Of a stretch of 64,000 nt of DNA, positions 35,776 to 47,985 are shown piece by piece. Within the stretch, counting starts at the first letter, position 1. Each line of letters starts with the position of its first letter. This DNA is from Aphelenchoides besseyi (Eukaryota > Nematoda > Chromadorea > Rhabditida > Aphelenchoididae): NCBI GenBank assembly GCA_024699855.1, contig JAMPIQ010000002.1, positions 8,866,001 through 8,930,000 of the forward strand, written 5' to 3'. Under the pieces are notes generated by a model that was not told the origin of the DNA, ran no database searches, and worked only from the letters and a program-made list of their open reading frames with translations. Both the position numbers and the translations under genes were made by a program.

Positions 35776-36151
35776 CGCTAATCTAACGAACAGGAAAGGT
35801 CTCATAAAGCGTATTTCAGCACTAACCACCCGGTTAACTGTGTACAATACAGAGAATTTCATTTAATCATCGACCGAATCCTTTTTTCCTAACCACTAAG
35901 CCAAATGAGAACACCAGATCCCGTGGATTGACTGTTTATTAGTCCAATCAAGTAAACTGGATGGTGTATTATCCAAATTAGGCACTAAAAGTTGGTGGTC
36001 GCGTATGACATTTGACGATAACCAACTTGTCACTCGTTTTGATGTTTGAGCTCTGCATTGAACGGGAACACAAGACGTGTAGTTCGTGAGCCGCAATCTG
36101 CGAAAACAACCGTTGACAAGGTCCGCGGTTATTCCCGTGATTCTACTCAAA
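35776..36151. other. short intergenic region upstream of the P450
   Basis: About 375 bases with no supported feature; it probably includes the P450 promoter. Confidence 0.35.
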
Positions 36152-37981
36152 ATGTTATTTGAATTTTTTTTGGCCGTTTTACTTATTTTACTAGTTAGTC
36201 AATTGCCAAAATTACTCGCCATATTTCGATCCGTTTATTTGTGTTGGAATATTCCCGGGTGAGTTTTTAACGAAAGATTAGTGAATTTCCCTCTTTCAGT
36301 CCAGAATGTCTGCCACTAATTGGATGCTTACATGTTATGCCATTTGATTTGAAAGGTTAGGAGATTAAGTAATTCAACAACGTTTTTTCTGTTTAGAACT
36401 TCCGAATTTTATGCACAAGTGCGCGAACGATGCGGTTTTCAAGGGCGCCCATTTGATGAAGTTTTGGGTTGGACCACGTCTAGTATGCTTACCATTGGAT
36501 CACGAAGCATTGAAGGTAGAATACTTCAATTTTATATTCCTATTGTTTGTAGCCGATTCTGAACAATACAACGGAGATATCGAAAGGAAGAGACTACAAA
36601 TATTTCGAACAATGGCTTGGACCAGGCCTGCTTCTAGGAGATGGAGAACGTTGGCACAGGAGCCGAAAATTTTTGACTCCAGCCTTTCATTTCTCAAAAA
36701 TTGAAGAATACTTACAGACTATGGATATGCACGCAAAGGTAGACTGATTTTAATCGAGCACTTTTCAAGTTCATTTGCAGGTTTTGGTCGAACTACTAAA
36801 CGAAAAAGCGAACGGATCAACAGTTGATGTGTACAATTACATCAAACATTGTGCACTTGATATAATTGCAGGTCAGAGAGCATGTCAAATATATACTCAA
36901 ATGATGAGTTTTCAGATACTACGATGGGAGTCCAACTTAACGCTCAACGATGTCCGGAACAACCGTACGTTTGTGCTGTGGAGAAGTTCAATTATGCGAT
37001 GTGTCATCGTTCCTTGCATCCCGAACTATCTTCCGACTTTATTTGGCGATGGACTTCATATAGGAAGGAAGCAGATGCAGCAGTTGAAGTCCTCCATTCA
37101 TTTTCTAAAAATGTGATCAAAGAACGAATGGAGATTTTTGAGGACGACCAAAAAAATGCTGATCCGAGTGTTAAGAAACGACCAAACTTTTTGGATCTTA
37201 TGCTTCAACTTCAAGATTCTGAACAAATGAGCAAAGAGCAGATCCACGAAGAGGTGAATACGTTCATGTTCGCTGGGTATTTTGAGATTTGCAAACATAA
37301 TGATGATTCTATTTTGTAGACACGACACAACCGCCCACGCTCTTTCTTGGTTTTTTTGGGCGATGGCAACAAATTCGGAGATTCAAGAAAAACTCTATGA
37401 AGAGATCATAGAGCATTTCGGGCATTCGGACACTGAGTTTGGAACAAATCGAGTAAAAGAACTGAAATATTTGGATCAATGTTTTAAAGAGAGCCTTCGA
37501 CTCTTTACACCGGTTCCAGCAATCGCAAGGAACATTAAGAACGAGATGAAAGTTGGCGATCAGATTATTCCCGCCGGATCGTCGTTAACAATCCCGCTGA
37601 TTTTGATTCACAGAAATCCAAGGGTTAGTTGAACATCACTAGAAGAATGAAAGAGATATTTTCGTTTAGACCTTTGAAAATCCGATGCGATTCGATCCGA
37701 GTCGTTTTGAAGAAGAAAAGACGATCCCGCCTTACGCGTTCTCGCCGTTCTCTGCTGGACTTCGGAATTGTATTGGTTAGTTTGCGTATAGTGTTTTCTA
37801 TTTGCTCGTATTTGTAGGTCAGAAGTTTGCCATAATGGAATCGAAAATCATTATATGTCAGGTTCTCTATAACTTCAAATTGGAAAGCGATCTTAAACTA
37901 GAGGATAACAAGGTCATTTTCGAAGTTGTTCTGCGGCCATCACTCGGTGTTCCAGTTCGACTCGTCAAACGAGAACATTAA
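36152..37981 (+). CDS. cytochrome P450, CYP4-like
   Basis: Starts [20 protein letters not shown], an N-terminal ER membrane anchor. About eight short introns are removed to give roughly 500 residues. Landmarks in order are the proline-containing hinge [16 protein letters not shown], the C-helix [17 protein letters not shown], the I-helix oxygen-binding motif [14 protein letters not shown] and the K-helix ESLRLFTP with Exx[11 protein letters not shown] follows, then the heme-binding loop [14 protein letters not shown], where Cys is the heme thiolate ligand. The form FSAG-RNCIGQKFA and the GERW-RRK-type C-helix point to the CYP4 clan, whose members hydroxylate fatty acids and related lipids. 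All catalytic motifs are intact. The stop is at 37979-37981. Confidence 0.93.
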
Positions 37982-38500
37982 CTTCATATCTCGCACTTCT
38001 ATTTCACTTACGTGTGTTTGTGAATGTACTTTAAATCTTATTTTTAAATCAAAGTGCAAGTTCCTTTGTTTCTGTTATTCACTGACGTTCGGACCGTAGG
38101 CGATTGTCGTGATGATGACATTTAAATTTGTAAAAGCGGGTTGTGTTTATTTGATAGCATGACGCGTATGATTCGATTGTTTCAACTGTTCATTTAACAT
38201 CGAACATCACGAGTTTGCGTGCGGTTCAATGCCATCATTCATACGGTACTCACACGCACGAAGTCCAGAGGTCAAGTGCCACTTTCGTATGCTAAATAGT
38301 AAAGTAAAAGTTTATTCGTAGAACAAGCAAGTGTACTTTTCAAGCAGTACGAATAGTCGATTTCAGTTATTGTTTTTCTACTTTCTTGGCTTCAATGTCC
38401 AATCAAAACCGTACAATTCGCTTCCAAAGTTTATTTCTGTTTATAAAATTATCATAACTTCAATTACGTTCGTTGAGTACAACAATTCGTTTTAAAACAT
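37982..38500. other. convergent intergenic region
   Basis: About 520 bases between the P450 (+) and the SDR gene (-). Only 3' UTR-type AT-rich sequence is seen. Confidence 0.4.
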
Positions 38501-39467
38501 TCACAAATAAACGTTGTATTTCTGACGAAGGGTGTTGTTGAGTTCGGCAAGAGAGTTAACGTTCGAGTTCTTCAGCACGTATTTTCCCAATTGACCCAAC
38601 TTTTCGCTGTTCCGATATTCACTCTTGGCAAGTTTATTCTCCACACAGAAGGCCACGTTCTTGGCGGCTGTGTCCTAAACGAAACGATTGAATTGACTTT
38701 CTGTACGTAAAACAACCTACCACTGATGTGAAACGACCACGCAAAAAACTCAAACGGCTTCGCACTGATTGACTAATTGAATGAGCCAACGCAGTCTCCG
38801 TAACGATGCCTGGGTTAACTGTACAAGCAAAAACGTTTTCGTTTTCATTTTGTAGCAACTGGGGGAGTACGGCCATGGCAAACTTGCTAAGTGAGTATCG
38901 TTTCCAAAAGCCGCGAGAATGATCGAACGCCTCCAACCATTTCTCTGTATTACCGCGCGGCAAATTGAAAATGAATCCACAAAGAACATGGACTGCCGAA
39001 GTCAAAGAAATGATTTTAATCGGACGTTTCGACTGACGACCATCGATGATCAACTGCGCAAAGAAGTACTGTGAAAGATAGTTGACTTGAAATGCACTGG
39101 AATGCCCTTCAACCGTGTATTTCTCCACTGGTTTCAAGACTCCAGCATTCAAAATGATCACATCGACGACAAAACGGCTGACCACTTGTTTAGCCGCTCC
39201 AATAGCTGAGTCAATGGAAGAGAAGTCAACAATCACGTAAGAAACAATAACTTCTGGCTAAACATTTTATATTCATTAATCTAATGATTGGCTTTAATAA
39301 CTTACATTTTCAAGTTGCACTTGCTTACACGCCGCCTCGACACGTTCTTCGTTTCGACCAGCAATCACAATGTTGTATCCTTGACGAGCCAACAGACAAC
39401 TTGTTGCAAAACCAATGCCTTGATTTGCACCGGTCACTACAACGGTTTTTCGCGGTACCATGGACAT
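38501..39467 (-). CDS. short-chain dehydrogenase/reductase (WWOX/retinol dehydrogenase-like)
   Basis: Starts MSMVPRKTVVVTGANQGIGFATS at 39467 with the TGxxxGIG dinucleotide-binding motif. Exon 2 has VDFSSIDSAI and the NAG motif (IILNAGVLKP). The catalytic Ser region is IKIISLTSAVH and the YxxxK motif is WKRYSLSKFAMAVL, followed by VNPGIVTET. The final exon (DTAAKNVAFCVENKLAKSEY) ends QKYNVYL. Three exons give about 290 residues, the normal size of the retinol dehydrogenase/WWOX group of classical SDRs. No WW domain or TM anchor is present. Substrate unknown; an NADP(H)-dependent steroid, retinoid or lipid carbonyl reductase is likely. Confidence 0.9.
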
Positions 39468-40044
39468 TCTTAGTTAAATTCGGAAGACTATTGAACGAAT
39501 TGGATTGTCGCAATAACAGTCAGTGAAGATACGAATACATGTCGTAGGCTTTTATACGGTATCTTATGTGTAGCACGGAGCAAAAATGGGCGGGGAATGA
39601 TAGAAGGAAAAGGGTCAACCCGTTCAAGAATTCAAATGTTACAATTTGGCCACAATGTTGAAATGAGACGCTAAAGTGAAGTTCATGGTAATGGTCTCTT
39701 CGTTTGCAATTTGCAGTATTCGGAATTTAGTTCAACTGACAATTAACTTGGCTTGTAGTACGAAAGAAATTATAGACTACTACGCATTCCAAGGCCAGTA
39801 ATCTCGTGGATAATGAAGGTGTAAAGCAGACTGTACTCTTTTCATTTCTGTGAACTCGGCGACTGTGTCAGGTGGAAATTATCTTTTTGCTTGTCGGCCC
39901 ACGGATCTTCGAATACTTGTCAATAAAAGTTCATTAAAGTGCTAATAGACGATTACCGTAAATGACACAAGAACCTTGTAATAGACAACTTTATATACAG
40001 ACATCAACATTCAATCAAAATTCAGCGAATTTTACTGCAGGTGT
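39468..40044. other. intergenic region
   Basis: About 580 bases between the SDR start and the SLC13 stop, both minus-strand genes. No exon, RNA or repeat is recognised. Confidence 0.4.
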
Positions 40045-42123
40045 TCACGATGAAGTCGAATTGTTGATTTTGGCCCAGTCCGGAAAGTGATCAAGGTGGA
40101 AAATAACGTTTCCAAGACTAAATGTCAACAGTTGAGTTAATGCGAATCCACACACGTTGAGAACAAAACCCGCTTTTGCCTAAACAAAACTATTCGAACA
40201 TCAGAACTCCGCTTACCATATCGAAGACCGACATGACCTTCAATCCAAATACGATAGCATTCGGTGGGGTACCCGCCGGGAACATAAAAGCGTAAGAACA
40301 ACTGAGGGTAATTGGCAAAATGAACAACAACGGGTTTGCGTGTCGTGCTCTCGCCTGAAATTTTCATTCAACTATTCTACTTCAAAGTAATGCTTGCCAT
40401 TGTGTCCATCATTGGAATGAAAACGGAAGCGGTGGTAATGTTGGACGAGAACTCCGTGAGCAACGTGACAATCACTCCACTTATGAGAATCATCGCAAAA
40501 TCGGGGAGATGATTGAATGTCGCCAACCATTGACTTAAGTAGTTCGATAATCCCGATCGCTCGACAGCTTTTGCAATGGCATAACCCGATCCGAGAAGCA
40601 GAAACGTCGACCAACTGAATTTGCTCATATGCGACCAATTCATAATTGTCGGAATACTCTTGTTGAACTTGTAGGTGAACGGATTCTCTGCTGGCAAAAT
40701 AAACAAGAGTAAAGAGACAACAATCGCAACTGTTCCATCACTAATGTATCCTTCGAGAAATAATCCTCCCCATCCAGGAATCACCTTCGGATCGCGGAAT
40801 AACCATAGAATAATAATTGTGACAAACAGGACCATCAAATTCTTCTCGATATACCGCAACGGCCCCAACATAGCGTACTTCTTTTTCAAGAGATTCATAA
40901 TAATATCGGATTGAGAATCATCGAACGATTTAAAGCCAATGAAGAGAATAACTAGCCAGAAATAACAAACCACAACAAGCAGACCGGAAATTGGTAATGA
41001 GTAGAGAATCCACGAAGCAAAAGTGATCGGTTGTCCCGGATATCGACTTCAATTGATCAAGTTAAAAGCAACTTCTTATACAAGACTTACTCTTCCATAA
41101 AACCACTAAGCACAATATTCGCTCCTGTAGCTGTTAACATTATCGTACCAGCCGAACTTGCGGTAAAGCATGTGGACAAAAGCAGCGCCTTATAGATATT
41201 AACTCGTTCTGTCGGTACACCACTGAAATCCAAAGTTCCATCTGCATTACCAACATCATGTGCTTCCAACGGTTCGACAGCACCTTCAATGTCGCTAAAA
41301 ACATTGATAAACAGATTCAAAGCCCCGAACACTTACTTTGATCGACAGCTTTCCAACTCGCGGATAACAGCGACGACTACAAACAATTTTTTACATAATA
41401 GACTTAATCCAACATAGATATACACAAGTACTTTAAAAAAACCAAAAAGTGTGACTTCTAGGACGATAGGTATAAAACTGTGGTTAGCCCCACAAACCCT
41501 AGAGCACTGCCCATAAAACGAACCTATCGGTACCATCAAGGCCTGGTTTTGATCATTATTATTAAGCTACTCAAAAAGTCAACTTACAGTTGTCGCGGTA
41601 TTTGAGATGAAAAATGAAAGAACACTAGTTGATAACATTGATCCAAGAAGCAATATAAAATAATCACAATTAGCGTGCTTTCAAATCACTTCCCATTACC
41701 GTCTTGGATTTGGACCCGTTAGAAGTAAAGTTCGTAATGCTACTCGCTCATGTAAATTCGATGCTTCGACGGCAACAGCTAATACCATAGATCCGAAGAA
41801 TAGGACATTTGAATCCGAAAAGTAAACAGATGAAATATCTTTTGCTGTTGCGATCCCGAAAATTGGAAACAAAACAATCGGCAGAAGTGCAGTAACGGCA
41901 ATTGGCAGTGCTTGACTGATCCAAAAATAAGCCATGATTGCAATAATATAAGCGCAATAAAACTCCTAAAACACATTTTAGAAACAACCGTATCACTTGA
42001 TTTTACTTTTCTTGGCCAAACAAACGGAATGAAACTAAGAACCAATGGACAGAGAACGCATTTCAGCTGATTTGAGAACGGCGACAGTCGACACATCCAC
42101 GATGGATATCGGAGTCCGAACAT
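40045..42123 (-). CDS. SLC13-family sodium/dicarboxylate (DASS) transporter
   Basis: Starts [16 protein letters not shown] at 42123. The reading includes [54 protein letters not shown] and the first sodium motif [35 protein letters not shown] follows. Then come several TM segments, the second sodium motif [15 protein letters not shown] and the dicarboxylate-site loop [14 protein letters not shown]. The end is INNSTSS at 40045. About 560 residues and two pseudo-repeats with SNT-type motifs define NaDC/NaCT transporters (C. elegans nac genes), which import citrate or succinate with Na+. One junction is odd: the 45-nt intron 41655-41699, demanded by the family alignment [12 protein letters not shown], ends in AT instead of AG. 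Another intron (41377-41523, 147 nt) is unusually long. Confidence 0.9.
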
Positions 42124-42643
42124 CGTAGAGTGATTTGTACTTAAACTTTGGAACACAACACTAGAAATGTGCTCGCCGTCCAAATAGAATTCCACAAATT
42201 CCACCAATCAATTAACAGCTTCTGTTCAATTGTTATCAGTGCGACGGTACAATGTCGAGCCTTGCGACCTTTTTTCACAGGCCCTTCAGTTCGATCGCAC
42301 ACCTCGACAACGTGGGTCAACGTTTTACCCCGATTTCAGTTCAACTCATGCACAAAAAATCCGCCTAACCTCGTGTCTAATCGTAGTAGCACTGATAACA
42401 CCGCTTCAATCTTGTAGCATTCCCGATACAATTAATTAAGAAGCAAAATCAGCTCGTCAATGTTGTCCAACTATTCCTATAAATAAATTCTATGGGCTTC
42501 ATAATCTCGAAGGTTATAAACACGAAAACCAATTTCGCTCAATACAAACAGATAAAAACCCAAGAGAACAGAATGTTAAACATTCTGATCAGAACTGAAA
42601 TTTGAGTGCAAATGTCCCCTTTTGTACCAATTCAAGGCTCTCA
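42124..42643. other. intergenic region upstream of SLC13
   Basis: About 520 bases between divergent features. No supported gene. The promoter of the SLC13 gene is expected here. Confidence 0.35.
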
Positions 42644-43290
42644 ATGACGTATTCGTTCATGGAAGATCAGACGGCAAAAACAATTTTAAAAAAGGTTGAT
42701 CATAATTTTGTAAAACGGTTAAGCTCTCTGAGGTCAAACGCTGAGATTGAAGATCCAAACTCTTATTCTTATGCTGTTTCATTGATCAAAGTTTAAAACA
42801 AGATTCGCACGTATCTTCCAAGTGAGCAGTTGCTCGAAAATGATCAACGCGCGAAACAGCGGTCACTTGGCTCCACCTTTTGGCACAAAAGTTCTTGTCC
42901 ACGCTTATACCATGGGGAACCTATGACTGAGAGCTCGACAGTTGACGATGTGTTCAAACTTCCTGATAAATGTTGGGTGAATTCGTACCCGTCAAGTATA
43001 ACAATTATGTAAAATAGAGTGCAGTTTAAGTACGTTGAGAAAACAGACGGAAAGGTGGAGACCTTGAAAATTGGTGAGCGAAAGACGAGATTTGTTGACC
43101 GTTGCGGTCACTTTCGCCATGCCGATTGGGCTTTTCCGAACTTACTACGTCAACACTCGTATTGATCACAATGGAAAAACTAGATGATCTTTTATCAACA
43201 CACGCAATTAGATTGTTTGATCGCTCACTTTATGAATCAACTGCAATGACATAAGTTAGCAAGCGAATTAAAGATGCATATGATGAGAAC
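42644..43290 (+). pseudogene. decayed protein-coding gene of unknown family
   Basis: A single frame starting MTYSFMEDQTAKTILKKVD runs for about 170 codons with coding-like composition. It is interrupted by two in-frame TAA codons: one after SLIKV at about 42795, one after SSITIM at about 43010. The frame resumes each time (NKIRTYLPSEQLL; VQFKYVEKTDGKVETLKIG) and stops after LLRQHSY. In another frame MEKLDDLLSTHAIRLFDRS continues similar sequence with a further TAA. GT-AG introns that would remove the stops are not apparent. The pattern fits a recently inactivated gene. No family was recognised. Confidence 0.45.
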
Positions 43291-43316
43291 ATTTAACTAA
43301 AGAAACAAAACAGTTT

Positions 43317-44734
43317 TCATTGAGGAGGTAAAGTGGAAATGTAAGCGGTGTCAAGAGCTGTATACGTCAGCACATTGCGAAGTGGATCGCCGTTTTGTGA
43401 AATCGCCTAAATTACATTATGAACAGCAAAACTTCATGTTGTACTCACCTTTATTGCTTCTTGACTGATAAATCCACCAACAATCGCACATGTTGCCCCC
43501 AATTGTGGACCAGTGAATCTGGAACAGAAAAGCAATATAAACTCAAAGCACGCTGGAAACGTACAAACGATAATCAGCGAACGTTTCTTCGCTTGACGAG
43601 AAATGAGAATTGAGATCGAGTTCATTACGATAAGCCTGTTCGAGAATCTCATCGGTCAGAGTAATTTCTTGAGAGAATTTCAACAGCGCTGCAATAATAA
43701 ACGATTGCGATCGAATTCGAAATGTCAACTTACTTTTGATTAAAAAGTATGAACGTGGAACAGCCGAGCGAAGTCGACGCGGAAGCTTTTTGGTGGAAAC
43801 ATCAAAAGCTTCAGCAAAAGTTGCAAATTTAAAAGCCTAAATGAACACGGGAAATAACATTAGCAAGATGGGCAATTACAGTTTTGATCTTTTCATTATC
43901 ATCTTGAAGTGTGACCGTTTGAATGCCACGTGGTTTTTTGCTCGGTCCCGGCTCATCATCCTTGTCGTCGTCCAAATCCGCCGCTTCATCGATTCGTGGT
44001 TTGGTCCTGAAAACAAAGATGTATAGTGGCCTGTTTTAATTGAATAGAGACGTACACCAAAAATTCTCGTCCGGTGAAGTCGAAGAATCCGTATCCCGCC
44101 CAACCGAAAACTCCACCCGCAATGAACCTTAAACGTCATTTGTTTATACGATTAACAATACGAGGACCTACGCGATGCCCAAATCTCGACAAATCAAATC
44201 TGCCTGATCGATAACATCGAAGTCTTGATCGATGAGTACAATCAAAGTGAACTGAGCGTAATACTCGCGAGATTTGTCGCGTAGACTCGAAACGTCAACG
44301 TCCAATTTAACCAACGGATTAAGACGATGACAAGCCTCATAGGAAGCTTCAGCACGCTAAAACAGATGTTGGTGAATGAATGCCTGTCCATCAAACGTAC
44401 ATTGCTCTTGGTTACTCCAGCAGGCAAAAGGAATTGTGAAAGCGAATCGTTTCCACTGATTTCGTGATCGTCCATCAAAGTCACGGCTTTTGGTCCGGCG
44501 AGAATCAGGTTCTTGGCCACTTCAGCGCCCAAGCCGCTCAATCCAACAATCAACAAGTTGGAAGCGCGAATACTAAAATCCAACAATCAATCGAGGAACA
44601 AATTCGACTTACCGATTCTGAGCTTCGTAGCCCCACAAACGAATCTGACGGTCCATACGCGCGTAATACTCGTCGGCTTCTGGCTTCGACAAACATTCTT
44701 CGGAAACTGCATTCTGTCCGACTTTAGCCGTCAT
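43317..44734 (-). CDS. aos-1: SUMO-activating enzyme subunit 1 (SAE1/Aos1)
   Basis: Starts MTAKVGQNAVSEECLSKPEA at 44734. It then shows YYARMDRQIRLWGYEAQNR, the family start. Next comes IRASNLLIVGLSGLGAEVAKNLILAG, with the nucleotide-binding GLSGLGAE. LMDDHEISGNDSLSQFLLPAG follows, then FIAGGVFGWAGYGFFDF, an acidic/basic nuclear-localisation-like segment (DDDKDDEPGPSKKPRG), ALLKFSQE and finally GATCAIVGGFISQEAIKAISQNGDPL. It ends STLPPQ. Seven or so introns keep the frame. SAE1 pairs with UBA2 to adenylate SUMO and itself lacks the catalytic Cys, consistent with this sequence. A minor upstream ATG with its own donor (MSRFGR, about 44806) is out of frame with the body and is probably 5' UTR. 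Confidence 0.93.
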
Positions 44735-45288
44735 TCTCAAGGAATAAGTTAACAACAACGTAAACGAAATCTTCACTATACTTACGCGCCCAAAACGGCT
44801 CATGAGAAGAAACGAAATGCCACCGAACTTTCGTTTCAATACTTGAGTTTCTGTTCATCGAAACACAGAGCTTCATTGTTTATTCACAGTAAACTAGGAC
44901 GTTATTCGCAAGTAGTTTGCTTAGAATTAGCAGCTTCCAGTTGTTTTGTTTGATCATGTAGGTTCTTAATTGTCTTAACAAACAAGAGTTGTTTCAGTAA
45001 ACGTAATTTGTTCTTAGTGGAACATAGACGGGAGTATAAGGGTGGAAAGCGAATGAAGTTGGTTCCAAGAAAAACATTTCGATTCTTGGAATGCAGTAGA
45101 TTACAACGAGAAGAAATGACAAATTGCTGTTTACGTTGTTTATTGAAGTCGGTTGCTTTGATACTTATTGTAACAACAAAGAACTTCTGTAGTCGTTTAT
45201 TCAGAAAAGTTTGATAAAATATCTACAACGAACATTCCGCGATAAAGCTAATGTATTTCGGCTGTCTTTTAATGTCAATGAAAGCATT
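44735..45288. other. intergenic region
   Basis: About 550 bases. A 55-codon ATG frame on the plus strand (about 45052-45211) lacks motifs. Probably aos-1 leader plus 3' UTR of the next minus-strand gene. Confidence 0.35.
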
Positions 45289-46173
45289 TCATACGTCCAT
45301 TATACCTGTAAACACAATAATTGCACCTTGAAAACGACGACTTACATGTGAAAATGATGCCGCAACCAACCCAATTTGGAACGCATTTCTTTCTGGGCGT
45401 ATTGTACTCGGGCACAGGTAAACCGTAGGCACAATAATAAGGTGGAGTTCCTTCTTTAAATGTGAAATGAGTGACTGGTGGCTCTCGATGTGTGTATGGA
45501 GGTATTTGATTTGTTAGATATGGATTGGAGAAAGGATCGTGCGGTTGTTGCGTGTATGCTGACAAATACGAGGGATTATCGATTGTCGGTTGTGGATTCT
45601 GATAACCAGTTGGATTGTTAGACGGATAATAGAAGTTTTGTGTTTGCACATTACTAGTGAGCAATTGTTGTTGCTGTTGTTGTGGAACGTTATAAGGTGC
45701 AGCAGGTATTGTCGGCGATGCGATCAGTGGTGAAGCCGTTGCTAACGGTGCCAAAGCGTTGCTTGAAACCGTTGACGTAAACGCTGCTGGAAGTGGTTGA
45801 GCGCGTGGTCGATGTTGTTGAACGCCAAAAGCTCCGGCTGTCGGTTGTGAAGAAGCAGGACGGCGATTGGAAGATTGATAACTATAAAAAAAGTAATCGA
45901 CTGTACATAGTTTCTACTTTACACCAACCGAGTTCCGTATTGATCGACACCAGTAGTCGGTCGGGTGTTAGCGGCCCGTGGTTGCAATTGGGGTTGCGAT
46001 TGAAGTTGAATAGTCGATGTGTAGACGCCGCCGGCACTTTGTGTACCTGGATTATTGAAGGTTGGAGTTTCAGCAAAATTGCCAGAAGACTGTTGTTGAT
46101 AAGTTGGTTGTTGGCCACGAATCAATTGCAGTCCAATAAACAGCAAGACTAACTGATAAAACAAAATGGTCAT
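45289..46173 (-). CDS. secreted Gln/Pro-rich protein
   Basis: Three exons encode about 255 residues. The N-terminus MTILFYQLVLLFIGLQLIRGQQ is a clear signal peptide. The body is low-complexity and rich in Gln, Pro, Asn, Thr and Tyr (PTYQQQSS, VPQQQQQQLL, IPPYTHREPP). A short Cys-containing end (PPYYCAYGLPVPEY, KKCVPNWVGCGIIFTCIMDV) could form one or two disulfides. The composition suits an extracellular matrix, cuticle or eggshell component, but no defined domain is recognised. Introns are 40-48 nt with normal borders. Stop at 45289-45291. Confidence 0.75.
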
Positions 46174-46801
46174 GTTGATTACTGGATTCGACTTGTTCTT
46201 CCGTTCTATTTGAAGCCTTTTACTGATTCTAATCGCCTCAACTTGAACGGCAAGTTAAATCCAGTAGTCGCATTTGAATGTGCGCATGTACACAGCGGCT
46301 TGTCGTTAATTGTCGTTGTAAGTGACAGCAATTTGCCGTTCTCATCTTAATCTTCGTACTCACACACGACTTTTTCGTTCCGCACTTTTACTGCCGTTGA
46401 AGTTCGGATTCACAAGCGAAAAAGAATACGCGTGACGGCGACAACCATCGCATTTCTTTCTCAAGCCGTCAATTAGCATCAGAGAAAAGAGTGACGACAA
46501 CAACAACTCAGAATCGATTGATCATTCGAAACAGAGAACTTTTGATGTTGACGATGAACAGTTCGCTATGTGTTCCATAGTTTGTACAATTGAGAAACTG
46601 TTCGATCATTTCGTTGGATTGTTCTATTTCCATGGGTAATTTGCGAACATTAGCTTGCTCAATGAATTTCTCAACTTATCAATCACAACTTTGATTCAAC
46701 AAGTTCATTGTAAAAAAACTTAGTTTGCAACAATATGTACAGCATTTGATATCAAAAGAAATTGAGATATTCGAGTGAGATGGCACTTAATAGCAAAAGC
46801 T
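46174..46801. other. intergenic region
   Basis: About 630 bases. No supported exon or RNA. It likely contains the promoter of the secreted Q/P-rich protein. Confidence 0.35.
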
Positions 46802-47985
46802 TTAACAACGTTGATACGTAAGAAAGATGTTAATGTTGTAACAAGGGTTAGTGAAGAACCATTGAGCATCAATGTAGTTGCCGTTCTCGTGATCATTGTT
46901 CATTGTATCGAAATTGGACGTATAGGATTTGTCGTCGAAGAATCGACTGTTGTTGTTAAAATTGAGAACACGTGTCACAACTGTTTCTGTTGGTCCTTCT
47001 TCTCGTTCACAAGCGTTGCAATGGAGATTCAATGTGACGAAATCAAGTTTCTCCAATAACTGATTGACGTTTTCGTGTGCTCGTTCGAAAATCTGGATTA
47101 TTAACGAGTCGAAAGATTCACAAGTCGTATTCCAATGACATGTCGAAGTGAGACGACTGAAGTTGGGTGCAATTTCCTTCATTTTAAGTGCATTCAAGAT
47201 GAGCAGATCGAAACGATGGAAACTGGAGTGAAGAGTAATTTCATGAAGATCGTTGCGAACAGCTGGCATTTTTCTAAAGATAGAAATTATACACAGATTA
47301 TCGTACGCTCAAGAACTTACTCAATAGTAGTGAGATCAAGACGTTCACTTGACAGGTCAAGATGTTTAATTGAGTGTGAAGCAATACTTTCCATGGTGTC
47401 TTCAAACGAATCGCAGGAAGTGAGTTTCAGACGATCCAATTTCATTGGAGACAGACCGGGAGTTGAGTTCAGGTATTCACTTGCACATTCTAATTGACGA
47501 AGAGAGGAAGCACGATCTTGTAGTAATGCACCATATTCTTCGTCCACTTCATTTCCATCAATCGACAATCCATTTACACCATCGATGGGAAGTTTGTAAT
47601 TGATTGGAGCTGGGAATAAAGTCCATTTGGCCAATAGATCTCTAAGTTTATCGAAAACTGTTTGTTGGAAAGGAAAACGTTTCAATTCCAATGAAAGACG
47701 TTGAGGGCTCACAAGTTCCAACAAAACACGGAGCTCTTGATGCTTTAGCAAAACGCGTTGATTTCCTTGAATGGTCAAAATGAAGGCATTGTGCGGATCT
47801 ACGGGATCAGCGGCAATTGAAGTATTTTTCAGCAAATGTCGAGTAGGTAAAATGAAATGACGTCCAAGTTTAGCGAAACGAATCAAACGTTTCCGACGAT
47901 CTTCAGAAATCAGTTCACAGTTCTGTTCGTGCACGTAGAAACGAGCCAACGCACATTTTGCTTCGAATGAAAGTTGCGGAGCCAT
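46802..47985 (-). CDS. soluble protein of unknown function
   Basis: Two long exons joined by a 47-nt intron encode about 378 residues. The start is MAPQLSFEAKCALARFYVHE at 47985. No signal peptide or TM segment is present. Residues about 120-220 contain short leucine-rich stretches (KLDRLKLTSCDSFEDTM, HSIKHLDLSSERLDLTTIE), and the second exon has similar strand-turn patterns (LHEITLHSSFHRFDLLIL, DFVTLNLHC). This recalls the F-box-associated or FTH-type repeats common in nematode F-box proteins, but a recognisable F-box is not seen at the N-terminus. The long uninterrupted frames make it a confident gene; the function is open. Confidence 0.8.

Noticed and set aside
35494..35862. Minus-strand 122-codon frame with a signal-peptide-like start
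   Set aside because: After the hydrophobic part the sequence is irregular and Gln/Thr/Lys-rich with no pattern; it overlaps the more plausible receptor remnant on the plus strand.
45052..45211. 55-codon plus-strand frame with a hydrophobic segment
   Set aside because: Too short, without flanking signals, and within probable UTR sequence.
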